Origin: Ascaphus truei
Lineage: Eukaryota > Chordata > Amphibia > Anura > Ascaphidae
Reading direction: 5' to 3'
NCBI GenBank assembly: GCA_036426205.1
Contig: CM071570.1
Coordinates: forward strand, 74,183,763-74,247,762
Length of the DNA stretch: 64,000 nt
In this document: positions 35,566 through 45,739 of the stretch, in pieces
How the letters are laid out: each line of letters starts with the position of its first letter
Position numbering within the stretch: the stretch's first letter is position 1
Program-made: the position numbers and the translations under genes
The notes under the pieces: model-generated
What the model was told of the DNA's origin: nothing
Seen by the model: the letters and a program-made list of their open reading frames with translations, nothing else
Databases searched by the model: none

Positions 35566-36606
35566 TACAATTCTTCATGTAAAATGGTTCTCATTAATTG
35601 CTTTAACCCAAAACAAAATGTTACATATAAAACGTAAAAATGTTGCAGGCTCACTCAAATGCCTCATGAAAATATGGCTGCATACCCCACCCACCTCTGT
35701 GCTCAAGCTTGTATTTACAAGTTTTATGACACTGATGCGGCAATTAAAACACAGATTATAGCAAAGCCACGTTGAGGCAAAATGCATTGGGTAGAGTCTC
35801 ATTGGGCTGTCGGGTCTGCGAGGGAGACGCTAGCATTCATACATTAGCCACCCCAAGTGTTGATTGGTCCATATATCATGGACGTATGGAGCATACTGAT
35901 TATATAGCCTTCTGCATGAGATCATATATGTTTTTCTATTTTCAATTTATTTTTTAAGGTGCTACAGTGGTTTTAGATCCTATAGGACACTATCCTGATG
36001 ACTGGAAGACTATATCATTTGACACATGTACTTTGAATTTATATTACATCTATTGCACATTCGTAGGGATTATTTTTCTTTGATTATTTTTCTTTGTGGC
36101 ATGTTTATGAGCAATTTTCTTGCATTAACAATTTATAGTGCCCAGGTACTGTGGGATTAGAGTGATTCTGGTTGGATATCCTTGCTACCCTGCTGCTAGG
36201 GAGGGACTTATTCAGTATATATTGCTCTTTGGTGTGATTTGTAAGGAGCTATTTAAATTACTGTATGTCCCCCCATGATTTATTTGCATTTTATGGGTGG
36301 TTCAGATTGGTCGATAAGAGTGACCTTTTAGTATTTTGTAACTTTAAGCGTCATTATCTGTGTCTGATATTTTGTATGAAGTAATTAAACTTTATTGTGA
36401 TATGTTCTCTGAGTGTCTTGTTTAAGGAAGCTTTTTCTTTAGTGTTGAAAAATATGATAATCTTACTTTCTCGGAGCACCAGTGCATACTATTTAAGAGT
36501 AGAAAGGAGAGACATATATATTCAGTTTGACTATTGCTGTGTGGATCAGTTCATTATAGATTGTATCAGATTATAATTACATGCAGCTCTGCTGCTACTA
36601 GACATA
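35566..36606. other. Unassigned AT-rich sequence
   Basis: No supported ORF, RNA gene or transposon end. Confidence 0.5.
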
Positions 36607-36614
36607 ATGTAGGG

Positions 36615-36930
36615 CAAGGATGCACAAACATTTTCCCCCGCGCCCCACTGCCGGCTCTGCCCCCCTGCTTGCGCCCCCCCCTCCTTACCTTGTCTCCGGA
36701 ATTCTGACATTGCGACATCATGTGACGTCACGTGACCCCCGCAGCGTCATTTGACGCTGCCTTTGCATGGCAACGCATCGCCAGAAGCCGCCGGAGCCAA
36801 GTTAAGGGAACTTAACTCGCCGCTCTCCAAGCATTAATTTAAAAGCCTTCGGGAAGAAGGCCCTGTGAGTGCTGCGCCCCCCCTCCCCCCCCCAAAAAAA
36901 GTCTCACACCCCCCAGTTTGCGCACCCTTG
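36615..36930. mobile_element. hAT (Charlie-like) MITE
   Basis: Ends CAAGGATGCACAAAC and (inverted) CAAGGGTGCGCAAAC form a 15-bp TIR with two mismatches, close to the known hAT consensus CAGGGGTGCGCAAAC. The flanking 8-bp duplication is (a/g)TGTAGGG at 36607-36614 and 36931-36938, 7 of 8 bases identical. Eight-base duplications are the hAT hallmark. The 316-bp body is GC-rich and non-coding. Confidence 0.85.
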
Positions 36931-36938
36931 GTGTAGGG

Positions 36939-38990
36939 CACTAAATGAAGTTCTAACCCTCCCTGATCTTTTGCCGTTAGCTAGAACAATTCAAATTTCA
37001 GAATAACAGGCAGCTTCTAGAACATGAATAGAAAAAACACACAGAGTGGACCAGAGGTAAGTATATTGATTGTTTTCCAAAAGTGCCTAAGTACATTTAC
37101 AGTTCTTTTGAGTCACCAGAAGAGTAAGCACCCTGAAAAGTTAATCAGCACTGGATGCAGTGCCCCACATGCTGGTGCATATCCTGTGTTCTCTGCAATG
37201 TTGTCTGGCACTTCCTGGTTGTGTCGTCACTCCTACGGCTACAGGCGGCACAGCCTGCTGTGCAGGCAATTTTTATACCAAGCAAAAAACAGTACAAGTG
37301 GAAAAGGTGTGCACAGGGGCACATGCTATAATAAAATAGAGTGTCATTTAGGGACAGTTAGAGAGATTACATTTGAGATAGAAGAGGACAGACATGGACA
37401 GTAGAGCAGGATGATTACCAAAGAAATCAAAGGGAGAAAGATAAAATATAACATTTTTAAATAGAAAGAATAGAAAAGACGTTGAGTGAAAAAATTGCAA
37501 TGGATAAGGGAAAGAAAGAGTGAAACGGAATATCATTGTATGAGAGAAAAAGAGAGATAAAATAAACAGATAGTAGGATACCGGATACAGATCTATCTAC
37601 AGATTGATAAATAGAACATACTGTAGATATATGTGTAGATCGAGTAGGAATCACATAGGCAATAGAAGTGCAAATATGTCCAAACTGAACTTGCAAAAAT
37701 TTGCACAAGGCTTTAAAACAAAGTTTGCTGTTTCGGGAGATATTTAGCCAAGATTTACAGGGCTACAAAAATAGCATAATTAGTCTTAGATGCTGCAGGA
37801 ATCTGAAACATTTAATGTGAACACATCTGAGATACCTGGGAAATAAGCTACTTTACATATGCAAATATGCTAATTTAAATACACAAATAGGCTTCACAGA
37901 TTTCTCTCCACGTGTTGTATAGATTAGTGTTTTGGGAGGTATTGTACTGTATGTAAGTTAATTGGTGTATGCCACTCCACTCCAATGCCAACCCCCATCT
38001 CCAACTCTTTTTTCAAAAGCCCTCTTTCGGGTCTGGAAGGCACTTTTTTCCCCCTGTACTAGCTTTAGTACTAAAGGAAAAAGAGTTAGTCCTTATACTG
38101 TATATCTATATAGTAATAATATAATAAATATACATTACTTTGTTACACGTTAAGAGTTAAGGATAGAAACATATACTGCAGTATTGACTGAAAGGAAGGA
38201 AATAGTCTGGTGAGCATATGAAGAAATAAAAACAAAAGACGTCTCTCCAAGTCCATATAAGGATTTCAAAAAAGGGAAATACTTTATTTACACATTACTG
38301 CATACAGACACAGACTTGTCAGGAACACTAATAGAGCTAGTAAATGGTCAGGTATGCAGATGCACATATTTAGGATGCATGTACCAGTAGATTTACATGA
38401 CATGGGTACTGATGCAGTCACTTTAAGCCCTGGACCCAGTGGGATGGAGATGTGGGTCAGCTTGTACACTAGATCGCTAGATCATAGAACCCAATCCTTT
38501 GAATGAGGGGATTACGCTAATCTGCTAAATCAAGGAATCCATTCTTCTACACCGGAGAGATCTACCGCCTACTCATGTACTGCAGTACTCTTTGGAATTT
38601 GTGGTGGAGCGAGACACTAATTCCGTACACTCTAAACACCTCAATATCTTTAAGAAATAGGTGTATGTCAATTGTCAGGGATGTCCCTGGTGGGGATTGA
38701 ATTCTGGACGCTCTTGCTCCTAGCTAGCAATTCTCCCTCTCTGCCACTGGGAGTGCTGTTCCCTGCTGCTAATGACTTAATCAACTGCATCTGTCCCTTT
38801 CCTGGAGCAATTCCTATGTAAGACCTCTGTTTCCTGTTTCCTGTGCCTGTTTAATGTGGTTCTTCCCAGTACTCAAGTTTGCCTTGTTGCCTGTTATTGC
38901 TATTACCAGACCCTGCTCGGATCTGACTTTGCTTGCCTCTCTTCAGTCCTGACCTCTGCCTGTTGCTGTGAAGGGTACAGAGGAGGCCAG
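36939..38990. other. Unassigned; no defensible gene
   Basis: A 126-codon ORF (37024-37404) has no recognisable domain or codon bias and is not called. 38640-38990 is pyrimidine-rich with phrases such as 'ctggacgctcttgctcctagc', possibly an old LTR or LINE 5' region. Confidence 0.4.
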
Positions 38991-38996
38991 AAGTCT

Positions 38997-39130
38997 TTGC
39001 AAAAGATCATTTATTAGCCAAAAATCTGACATTTCGGTTTCAGCATGGTAGCCCTCACCTTGAAAAAGGTTGCATGCTGCAGCGTGAAACTTCGAATTGT
39101 TGGCTACTAAATTATCTTTTGCAAATACTG
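38997..39130. mobile_element. Palindromic PLE terminus with hammerhead-like motif
   Basis: Plus strand 39049-39130 reads CACCTTGAAAAAGG...GTGAAAC...TAGTAGCCAA-type sequence into TTTGCAAAA (reverse sense), a PLE 3'-end signature. The preceding 38997-39048 is its inverted, partial copy (TTTGCAAAAGAT, TTAGCCAA, AGCATG in common). Core TTGAAAA again shows T3/A8. The head-to-head arrangement is a miniature version of the inversion at 53.46 kb. Confidence 0.6.
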
Positions 39131-39868
39131 CTAGTGGGTGAGTTTCAAGGGAGGTTTTGCAGAGGAACCGTTGACAGAATGTGTCTAGAAGGTTGGGGTT
39201 AAAAGTTACCGGGTCCCCAATAAATATACCCCGGAATCATTCCTGATTCTCGGATACATGTAGGCACATTGTCCCAGCAATACTTCCCCTTGAAAACATA
39301 AGCGCGACTCACCACTAGGGTACCCTGCTTCAGCACAGCCCAGAAAGAAGAATGAGGCACAGGGATAAATATGTATTCCTGAAGCCGAGAGAATCCCTAG
39401 GTTAAGGGGGGTACCCCAGCTAGTGCCAAGATGACCCACAAACAATATATGGTTTGTGGTGCCCAACCGTATATAAGGTTGGGGGCACTGAGAGTCCAAA
39501 CTGAGTCAGACGGAAAGTGTGTGGGGAATAAAGCAGGCAGAAATAAAACGACAACATTCTCACTTTTCTGTCCTTCACCTAAAGGTTCCCCGAGATAGTG
39601 TTTTTCAAAATGTATTTCCGTGTGTTTTACATTAGGAACTGATGTCCAAACAGGCAGCCCGTGCAAACCAACAGGCGCCGGCAGGTCTCCTGGACATCGG
39701 AGTTCAAAGCAGCCAGAGGATGCCCAGAGGTGTGAATGGCATTTGGTTAGCGGGGAAAGGCGGAGTACTAGGTCCGGAGATCAATGTTAGTCCTCTGGGA
39801 TGTCACTTGTTCTGCCAGACCTATGAGGCGCCTTTCCAGTGGGTGGCATTGGGATAGTTGGGGGGAGA
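39131..39868 (+). mobile_element. Gypsy internal 3' end with polypurine tract
   Basis: Sequence leading into the LTR at 39869 ends GTTGGGGGGAGA, a polypurine tract. An earlier block (39495-39520, 'actgagtcagacggaaagtgtgtgg') resembles 40064-40090 inside the LTR, suggesting a related older LTR upstream. No clear domain is visible in the short ORF 39642-39857. Confidence 0.45.
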
Positions 39869-40570
39869 TGTGGCAGCCTTGCGCATGTCTCTTGGCTATT
39901 TCAACTTTCCTGCTGACCCGGCTTTTCTACCCGGCTTGGCTCTGATTGACTGCTTGAGAAAGTTCCCACGCGCTGATTGGCTGTCCGGTCTGCTTCTATT
40001 TTATAAATGAGGCAAGGAATACTATAAGAAGCCGTGAGCCCATCACATTGTGTGTTCCCATTGAGTCAGAGCCGAAAGTGTGCGGGCGGGCTTTTCAAAG
40101 ATGCTTTGTTTGTAAAAGCAAAGCAACCGCCTTCGATTTCAAGCCTGAAAAGCCTGCCCTCCAGAGACTAAGTCCAGCATTTTGCGCCCAAGTTCTCAAA
40201 ATCTAATGTAGCGGACACGGCTGGGATTTTATCTCGATTTGAGTTCCAGGAGATTTGGGCTGACTCGTGGTCAGGAGGGACCAATTTCTCAGAAGAGAAC
40301 GTAGTGGTGGCATATGGAATTTTATGCCGATTTGGGTTCCAGGAGATTCCGGGCTAAGTCAGGGTAAAACTCTCCCAAAAAGTTTCCTGCACCTAGGAAA
40401 GTCTAGTTTTCAACCCCAGCCCCAAAGTAAGTGTGTTTTTCATCTGTATTTTGTGTTTCACTGTGTGTAAGCGAATTTATGCAGAATAAATTACAATTTA
40501 TTTCTCTACCTTATTTTGCTCAATAAATGACCGCGGTAAAAAGGTGTAACTAATGTGGTCTCCTGTAACA
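39869..40570 (+). mobile_element. Ty3/gypsy LTR (702 bp)
   Basis: It starts TGTGGCAGCC after a polypurine tract and ends CTGTAACA. A TATA-like 'attttataaatgag' lies near 40000 and AATAAA near 40483. After the LTR comes 'actggtggtagcagtgag' (40580), the leader wording common to vertebrate gypsy elements, then gag. Having a PPT upstream and a leader plus gag downstream, it served as 3' LTR of one copy and 5' LTR of another, as in a tandem or recombinant pair. Confidence 0.75.
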
Positions 40571-40747
40571 GGCTTATTAACTGGTGGTAGCAGTGAGATC
40601 ATTGAGCTTTATGCTATAAAGTCCTGCAGGGATTTATAGCATAAAGGGGAACTCGTAGAATGCGAGCTTCAAAACAAGTAGTGACTTACACACGTTACAC
40701 AAATCAGGAAAAGCGCAGGTTTCTCTTGTCACTGCCACCAGGTGTAG

Positions 40748-41935
40748 ATGGATAAATGTTTGCGTCGGTACGAGACCTGGAAACGTCCCAGAATCATAGA
40801 CCGAGGGGTATGGACACCCAACTGCCTGTCGGGCAAAGACTCAGCTGGAGGAGGATCTCGAGCACCATGAAGCGGGCATAGCTTCACCTGCCGATGCAGG
40901 GGCCACAATTCTGGCCAGGATCCAGGAGGTGTTTCCGGACCAGGAGGAAGTGGAGAAGTGGAGGCAGAGTTGGAGGAGGAGAACGGGGAAGAAGATGACC
41001 CAAAAGGTGAGCGTGAGCCCTGGACTGCTGCTGCCCCAATTGCTACCGCTCTCCCTACCACTGACCTTACCTCTCTCCTCATCGTTTGGGGAGAGGGAGT
41101 CACCTTTGAGCAGAGGTTGCAGTTGATGGCAGCTTCTCAAGGTGTGCAGCCCCAAGGACCCCGACAGGACCCTGACCAACCTCCGCCACCAAGGTGTCAC
41201 CCTACAGCTTCAGCAAGTTTGTAGATGGCAAGGATGACATTGATGGCTATCTCAAAGTGTTTGAGGATCAGTGTCTCCAGTTCCAGGTGCCAGAACAGGA
41301 CTGGATTTTGTGTTTGTCCCCGATGTTGACCGGGAGAGCCCTGAAGACCTTCCTGGGGATCCTAACAGTGGACAGCAATGATTACCAGCATGTAAAGGCT
41401 CTTTTACTGCACCAGTATGCCCCCACACCAGAGGCATACCGGGGAACGTTCCGGTCCGGGGAGAAGACCGCCCGGGAAACTCACATGACGTTTGCCATCT
41501 GGCTCACTCAGCATGGCACCCAGTGAGTGGAAAGATGTAAAGTCACCAAGTACCACAGTTTGCTTGATTTAATGTTCAAGGAACAGTTTTTACAGCAGTT
41601 CCAGCCTGAGGTGAGAAATTGGGTGGTTGATCGCAAGCCCGTCACTTGCCGGGATGCATGCCAGCCTAGCTGATGAATATATAACCAGCCGCGGGTTGTC
41701 GGGAAAGAAGGCGCCTGCCCAGAATTGAGCAACCCCAGCTCGAGCACCCAAGGGTGCTTAGTTCAATACCAGTACTCCACACTGGAAGCCCAAAGCGTCT
41801 GTAGAGGGGAGTTCACCCAAGTCTGCAGAGAAGTGGTGCTACCAGTGCAATCGGACTGGGCACATCAGGCAAGATTGTCCGGAGCAGCACCGTTGCAGCA
41901 ATCCCCCTCAGGGGCAACACACTCCAGCTGTGAGG
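40748..41935 (+). pseudogene. Ty3/gypsy gag with SCAN-like capsid and zinc knuckle
   Basis: Gag packages element RNA. Starting near ATG 40748, an acidic N-terminal region is followed (41194-41650) by 'FSKFVDGKDDIDGYLKVFEDQC', 'WILCLSPMLTGRALKTF', 'YRGTFRSGEKTARETHMTFA', 'LLDLMFKEQFLQQFQPEVRN' and 'VVDRKPVTCRDAC'. This order matches the capsid region of Gmr1-like gypsy elements from which vertebrate SCAN domains derive. A CCHC zinc knuckle CYQCNRTGHIRQDC lies at 41836-41880. In-frame TGA at 41525, further stops near 41670 and frameshifts make it inactive. No pol follows in this orientation. Confidence 0.82.
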
Positions 41936-42115
41936 CCAGTCATGACTCCTGAAGAAGCTGTGCCAAGCGAAACACGTAGAGTCTGATGTGAATAGGCTTC
42001 ACTGGTATACTCCTTGTCCGAATTGAATGCTGCCCATTCGCCACCACGATATCGGTATCGATTGCACCCGGAAGTGATGTGGCTACCACCAGAAGTAATG
42101 AGACGCACTGAATCT
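41936..42115 (+). mobile_element. PLE terminal-repeat fragment inserted behind gag
   Basis: A hammerhead-like motif at 41944-41983 is followed by CpG-containing sequence with 'cggaagtgatgtggc', like other PLE terminal repeats. Reading after the zinc knuckle stays open for only ~14 codons. Boundaries are inferred. Confidence 0.5.
41944..41983 (+). ncRNA. Hammerhead-like ribozyme motif, well preserved (C3/G8 type)
   Basis: Stem I GACTC (41944-41948) pairs perfectly with GAGTC (41979-41983). The core is CTGAAGA plus an extra A, stem II GCT/AGC, GAAA (41969-41972), and a two-pair stem III AC/GT. Predicted cleavage is after A41978. All catalytic-core letters are canonical except for the extra A before stem II. 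Confidence 0.7.
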
Positions 42116-42116
42116 A

Positions 42117-42305
42117 GCTGAGAAAATGCTGAAAGGTGGCCGGTGCGTTGAAGAGACCGAAAGATATAACCAGGTATTTGTAGTGTCCGTAGCATGACCG
42201 AACAAGCCTCCTTGGAGATGGAGCGTTAGGTGTCTTCTCTGACCATCTCCATGCTACCTTCATCTGTTCCCCGGTATCCTGCCTAGTACTGGGTAACCCT
42301 GGCAT
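42117..42305 (-). pseudogene. Ty3/gypsy reverse transcriptase fragment
   Basis: On the minus strand 'YGHYKYLVISFGLFNAPATFQHFLS' wording (42117-42190) is the gypsy RT 'FGL.NAPATFQ' motif preceding the catalytic YLDD. The catalytic box itself is absent because the fragment stops at HFLS. Orientation is opposite to the gag just upstream, so it derives from another insertion. Confidence 0.8.
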
Positions 42306-44270
42306 CTTGACCTGCTCCGCAATCTGAAGTAACAGGTATTAATTGTAGCAGCAACAGCCATCAGCAGTGTGTCTTCATGCTATTGTGACCTGCACTTAAA
42401 CATCCAGTATGGTATCAGGTAACTCTAGAATCTAGCCCTGCTCTGTGATTTGAAGTGAGTCTACAGCTGCCTCAGGCAGAAGTAACTGGCAGCGCTTTTG
42501 CCTTCAACAGAGTTTCCAATGTGTACTCAAACTGCTCCAGCAGTATACAACACATGCTGATTGTATTCGATTGTATTTTTTTATTTATTCTTGCTGGCAT
42601 CGGAGGACATAGACCTGCAATATGCTGACGAGGACGCCCTTCATGGTGGCAGGAGTAAGTAGAAAGGTTTATTTACTTTATTTATGCTGGCTGGCTAATG
42701 TTTTATTTTATAATGGGCAAATGCACTATTATCCATATCTGGATAATACTTATTTTGCCAATTAATGTACTGTATGTGTTGGGGGGGAGGGGTGTATTTA
42801 TTTCAATGTATTGCACATTTTTTTTTTGCCACAGGATTGGTACCACAGGTCAGTGGGGACCCAGGGGGACTACCCGATGGCCCCCAGACACCCGCAGGGA
42901 CCACCCGAGGGCCCCCAGACACCCATTGGGACCACCCTGCTCACCTACACTGGTATAACATTTTATATTAAAAAATGTTGATTGCTGGCGAGATATGCAT
43001 AGAACTGCAACTAAAAGAAATTGCCAGTAAGGCCTTTTTTTTATGAAGGCTTATAGCATGGGCCCCTTTGTCTCTTCTTAAATGTTAACCATTTAGGATG
43101 GTCAGAAGCTACTGAAATGGGTTTACCGTGGTGTGGTTGTAGGCTTCAAATATTTTGGCCAAAGTATTTAACTAAATAACCCATACTTATGAAGAAAGAA
43201 TATAGATAAAATGCATATTAATGTACAGTATTAAATAATTTGTCATATTGAATATAGCATTGGGGCTTTTTGACCATATATTTTGGTCACAGACCCAGTA
43301 GCACTCCAAATGAAATACAATATGAAATAAAAGAAGGGAGAAGCATATACAATTTGTGTTGTCTTTTTATTTATATTAGCAAATAGCTGACACAAATGGA
43401 CCTTAGAGATACTGGTTTCATACCTTACTCAAAGCTCATATATAATTCAGTAAAAGTTAAATAAATAAAATGATGCATTCCAGATTCTGAAGAATGGAAA
43501 CTCTTCCATGGCCAGATTTTAATTCATAAAAGGAGTCAAAAGAAATCTTTCATTAAGTCCATTTGTCGACGAAATGTTAAGATTATACTGGATATAGATC
43601 CAATGTTGGTCTTTCTCCCTCCTAATAGAGGTAAATGAGAATTTTAGTCCTAATAGAGGTATATTAGTATTTTATCTGGTAGTATTAGGACTTGCGGACT
43701 GGGTCTGCCTTGTCATGGCTCACAGGCTTACAATGCTTTGGCCAAAGGGTTAAACTAAATTACCCTTTTTCAAGAGAATATATAAGTATTTTACAGTGTA
43801 ATTTTGTCATATTGGATGTAGCATTGGGCTTCTCTGTCGCTTGTTGTATACATTTGCCACACTCAATAGCTCTCCTTTTTGACACTTTTATACATATATA
43901 TTTTGTGGGGACTCAGGGGTTCATAAAAAGAGCTTGCTGGGGTTCTGTATGTTGTTTTTTAAGAGTATAAATCCACCTGAATTATTTTGTCAGGAGATCT
44001 TTATCCCAAGCACCTCTTCTCACATTTGGGGTTACATGATCAATCCCTTGAAAAGATAGAACTCTAGTGTTTACTGTATGTCGTTTTCTGATGTCTTGAA
44101 ACTCGGGTGTCAAGACAATTACGTATAGAACCTACAGTATATGTTCTAACATTCTGCTTCTGAAAAGACTTTTGTTTTTCTTACATATTTCCTACAAACA
44201 TCGATGGCTAAATAAATGATCCCCACAGTTTTTCAATTGACAAAATGATGTAGTTTGAACGATTTTGAAT
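42306..44270. other. Unassigned with two diverged direct repeats
   Basis: 43130-43290 and 43735-43850 share 'ggctt(c)a(c)aa...tttggccaaag.(g)ttaaactaaat' and 'ttgtcatattg.at.tagcattgggct', so a dispersed repeat occurs twice. A small ~27-bp tandem of 'ggcccccagacacc' type is at 42875-42945. No gene. Confidence 0.45.
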
Positions 44271-44274
44271 TGTT

Positions 44275-44571
44275 CCAATTTATGAAGCGTTTACTGGATT
44301 TCATGTCATCACACCAAAGGCAGGTATAAGCTCATAGGGGTCCATGTTAAAATGGATGAGAAGTAAAGAGTAACACACTGTACTCATTTGCATGTCATTA
44401 CCCAGAATTCCTGACTGCAGTGGAAGCACTGTTTGCTAAGTGATAATGAGGAAAGACAAGGTTGCAGACCTGCCTGGGACATACAAATATATTTACTATA
44501 TACAGTATTTTAAGGAACTATATTATTAAAAGCTACATTTTACGATTGAACATTATTCACTGTTGTATATG
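44275..44571 (+). repeat. Interspersed repeat, copy 1
   Basis: Matches 45424-45735 in the same orientation: 'ccaatttatgaagc(g/t)tttact', 'aaaggcaggtataagctcata', 'acccagaattcctgactgcagtggaagcac', ending 'ttgtatatg'. Non-coding. 'cccagaattcct..ctgcagtggaag' is a familiar amphibian repeat phrase. Confidence 0.8.
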
Positions 44572-44659
44572 TTCCGTCTCCTGTATGTGTTTTTCTTTGT
44601 TCCTATGGCTGCAGTTAACTTTGCCATTGCACTAGTTTGGTTTACTGTGTAAATCCTAT

Positions 44660-45270
44660 AGATGTCTTCTCAGCCTGTTGCCAAGCAACCCTTTCACCTG
44701 GCCCCTCAGATTTGGTCATCCCTCACGAAGCAGTTGCGAAACACGTTGGATTAGAATTTTACAGGCCACCGTAGCTCCCGTGACATATGGATCTCCTCTT
44801 GCCGAAGCTGTCAGCTTTCCGCACGCAGGCGCGAGCACAACCCAGAAGACACGGCTGGGAAATATCTCCTCCTGGTACCTCCTGACCTTGCGCAAGGTAC
44901 ATGTAGGAAGGAGAGGAGAAGTGTCTCCCCCCGATTAGAAATCTGAGGAGACGGGTGCAGCAGACATACAACAGTGAAGGGAGATAAGACTGCTTGGATT
45001 ATGTGGCGCCTGAAGTGTGAGCAGGACCACTATCAAAAGTAAAGAGTCCATTGTCACATGCTGGGAAGCGATCCAGAAACACTGTTTTATCAAGTGCTGG
45101 ATGTAAGTGCAATATTGTTCTAACCCAGTCTAGTGTGATACATGTATTGTGCCATGATCTTTTTTCTCTTTTGTTTGCATCATATACCTGTACTCTGAAT
45201 AAGCTGAAGATATAGCCTTATCCTGATTAACCTCTGAAACTCCAAATGGGAACGAACCTATAGAACACAA
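44660..45270 (+). mobile_element. PLE terminal repeat between the two interspersed-repeat copies
   Basis: 'gttgccaagcaaccc' (cf. 'gttgctaggcaaccc' at 11127) precedes a hammerhead-like motif at 44718-44751 and CpG-rich sequence, then an AT-rich tail. The order is that of 11131-11720. No ORF is attached. Confidence 0.55.
44718..44751 (+). ncRNA. Hammerhead-like ribozyme motif, core-mutated
   Basis: Stem I ATCC/GGAT, core CTCACGA (G5 replaced by C), extra A, stem II GCA/TGC, GAAA (44738-44741), stem III AC/GT, cleavage predicted after T44747. G5 is essential in hammerheads, so this copy is probably dead. Confidence 0.6.
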
Positions 45271-45423
45271 ACTACATTTAATTTGCAAGTGTATGAATCT
45301 AATTTAAAATGTTCTAACAGTCAAACAACCTTTATTGATACATTGTTATCTTCTTTTGTATTCATCCAATTTATGTTCAACAGCTGTACTTTAGTCAACG
45401 TGCCGGAGGACATCTTTTCTTCT

Positions 45424-45735
45424 TCCAATTTATGAAGCTTTTACTGCATTCCATGTCATCGCACCAAAGGCAGGTATAAGCTCATAGTGGCACCATGTTA
45501 AAATGGATGAGAAGTTTAGAGTGACACACTGTGCTCATTTGCATGTCGTTACCCAGAATTCCTGACTGCAGTGGAAGCACTGTTTGCTAAGTTATAATGA
45601 GGAAAGACAGGGTTGCAGACTTGTCTGAGACATGCAAATGTACCACAAGTGGTATTTTTATTTACTATATATTTTTTGGAATTATATTATCAAAGGCTGC
45701 ATTTTTCTTTTAATCCTTATTCAATGTTGTATATG
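45424..45735 (+). repeat. Interspersed repeat, copy 2
   Basis: Second copy of 44275-44571, with an extra ~20 bp near 45640. It ends directly at the gypsy remnant. Confidence 0.8.
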
Positions 45736-45739
45736 TAGC

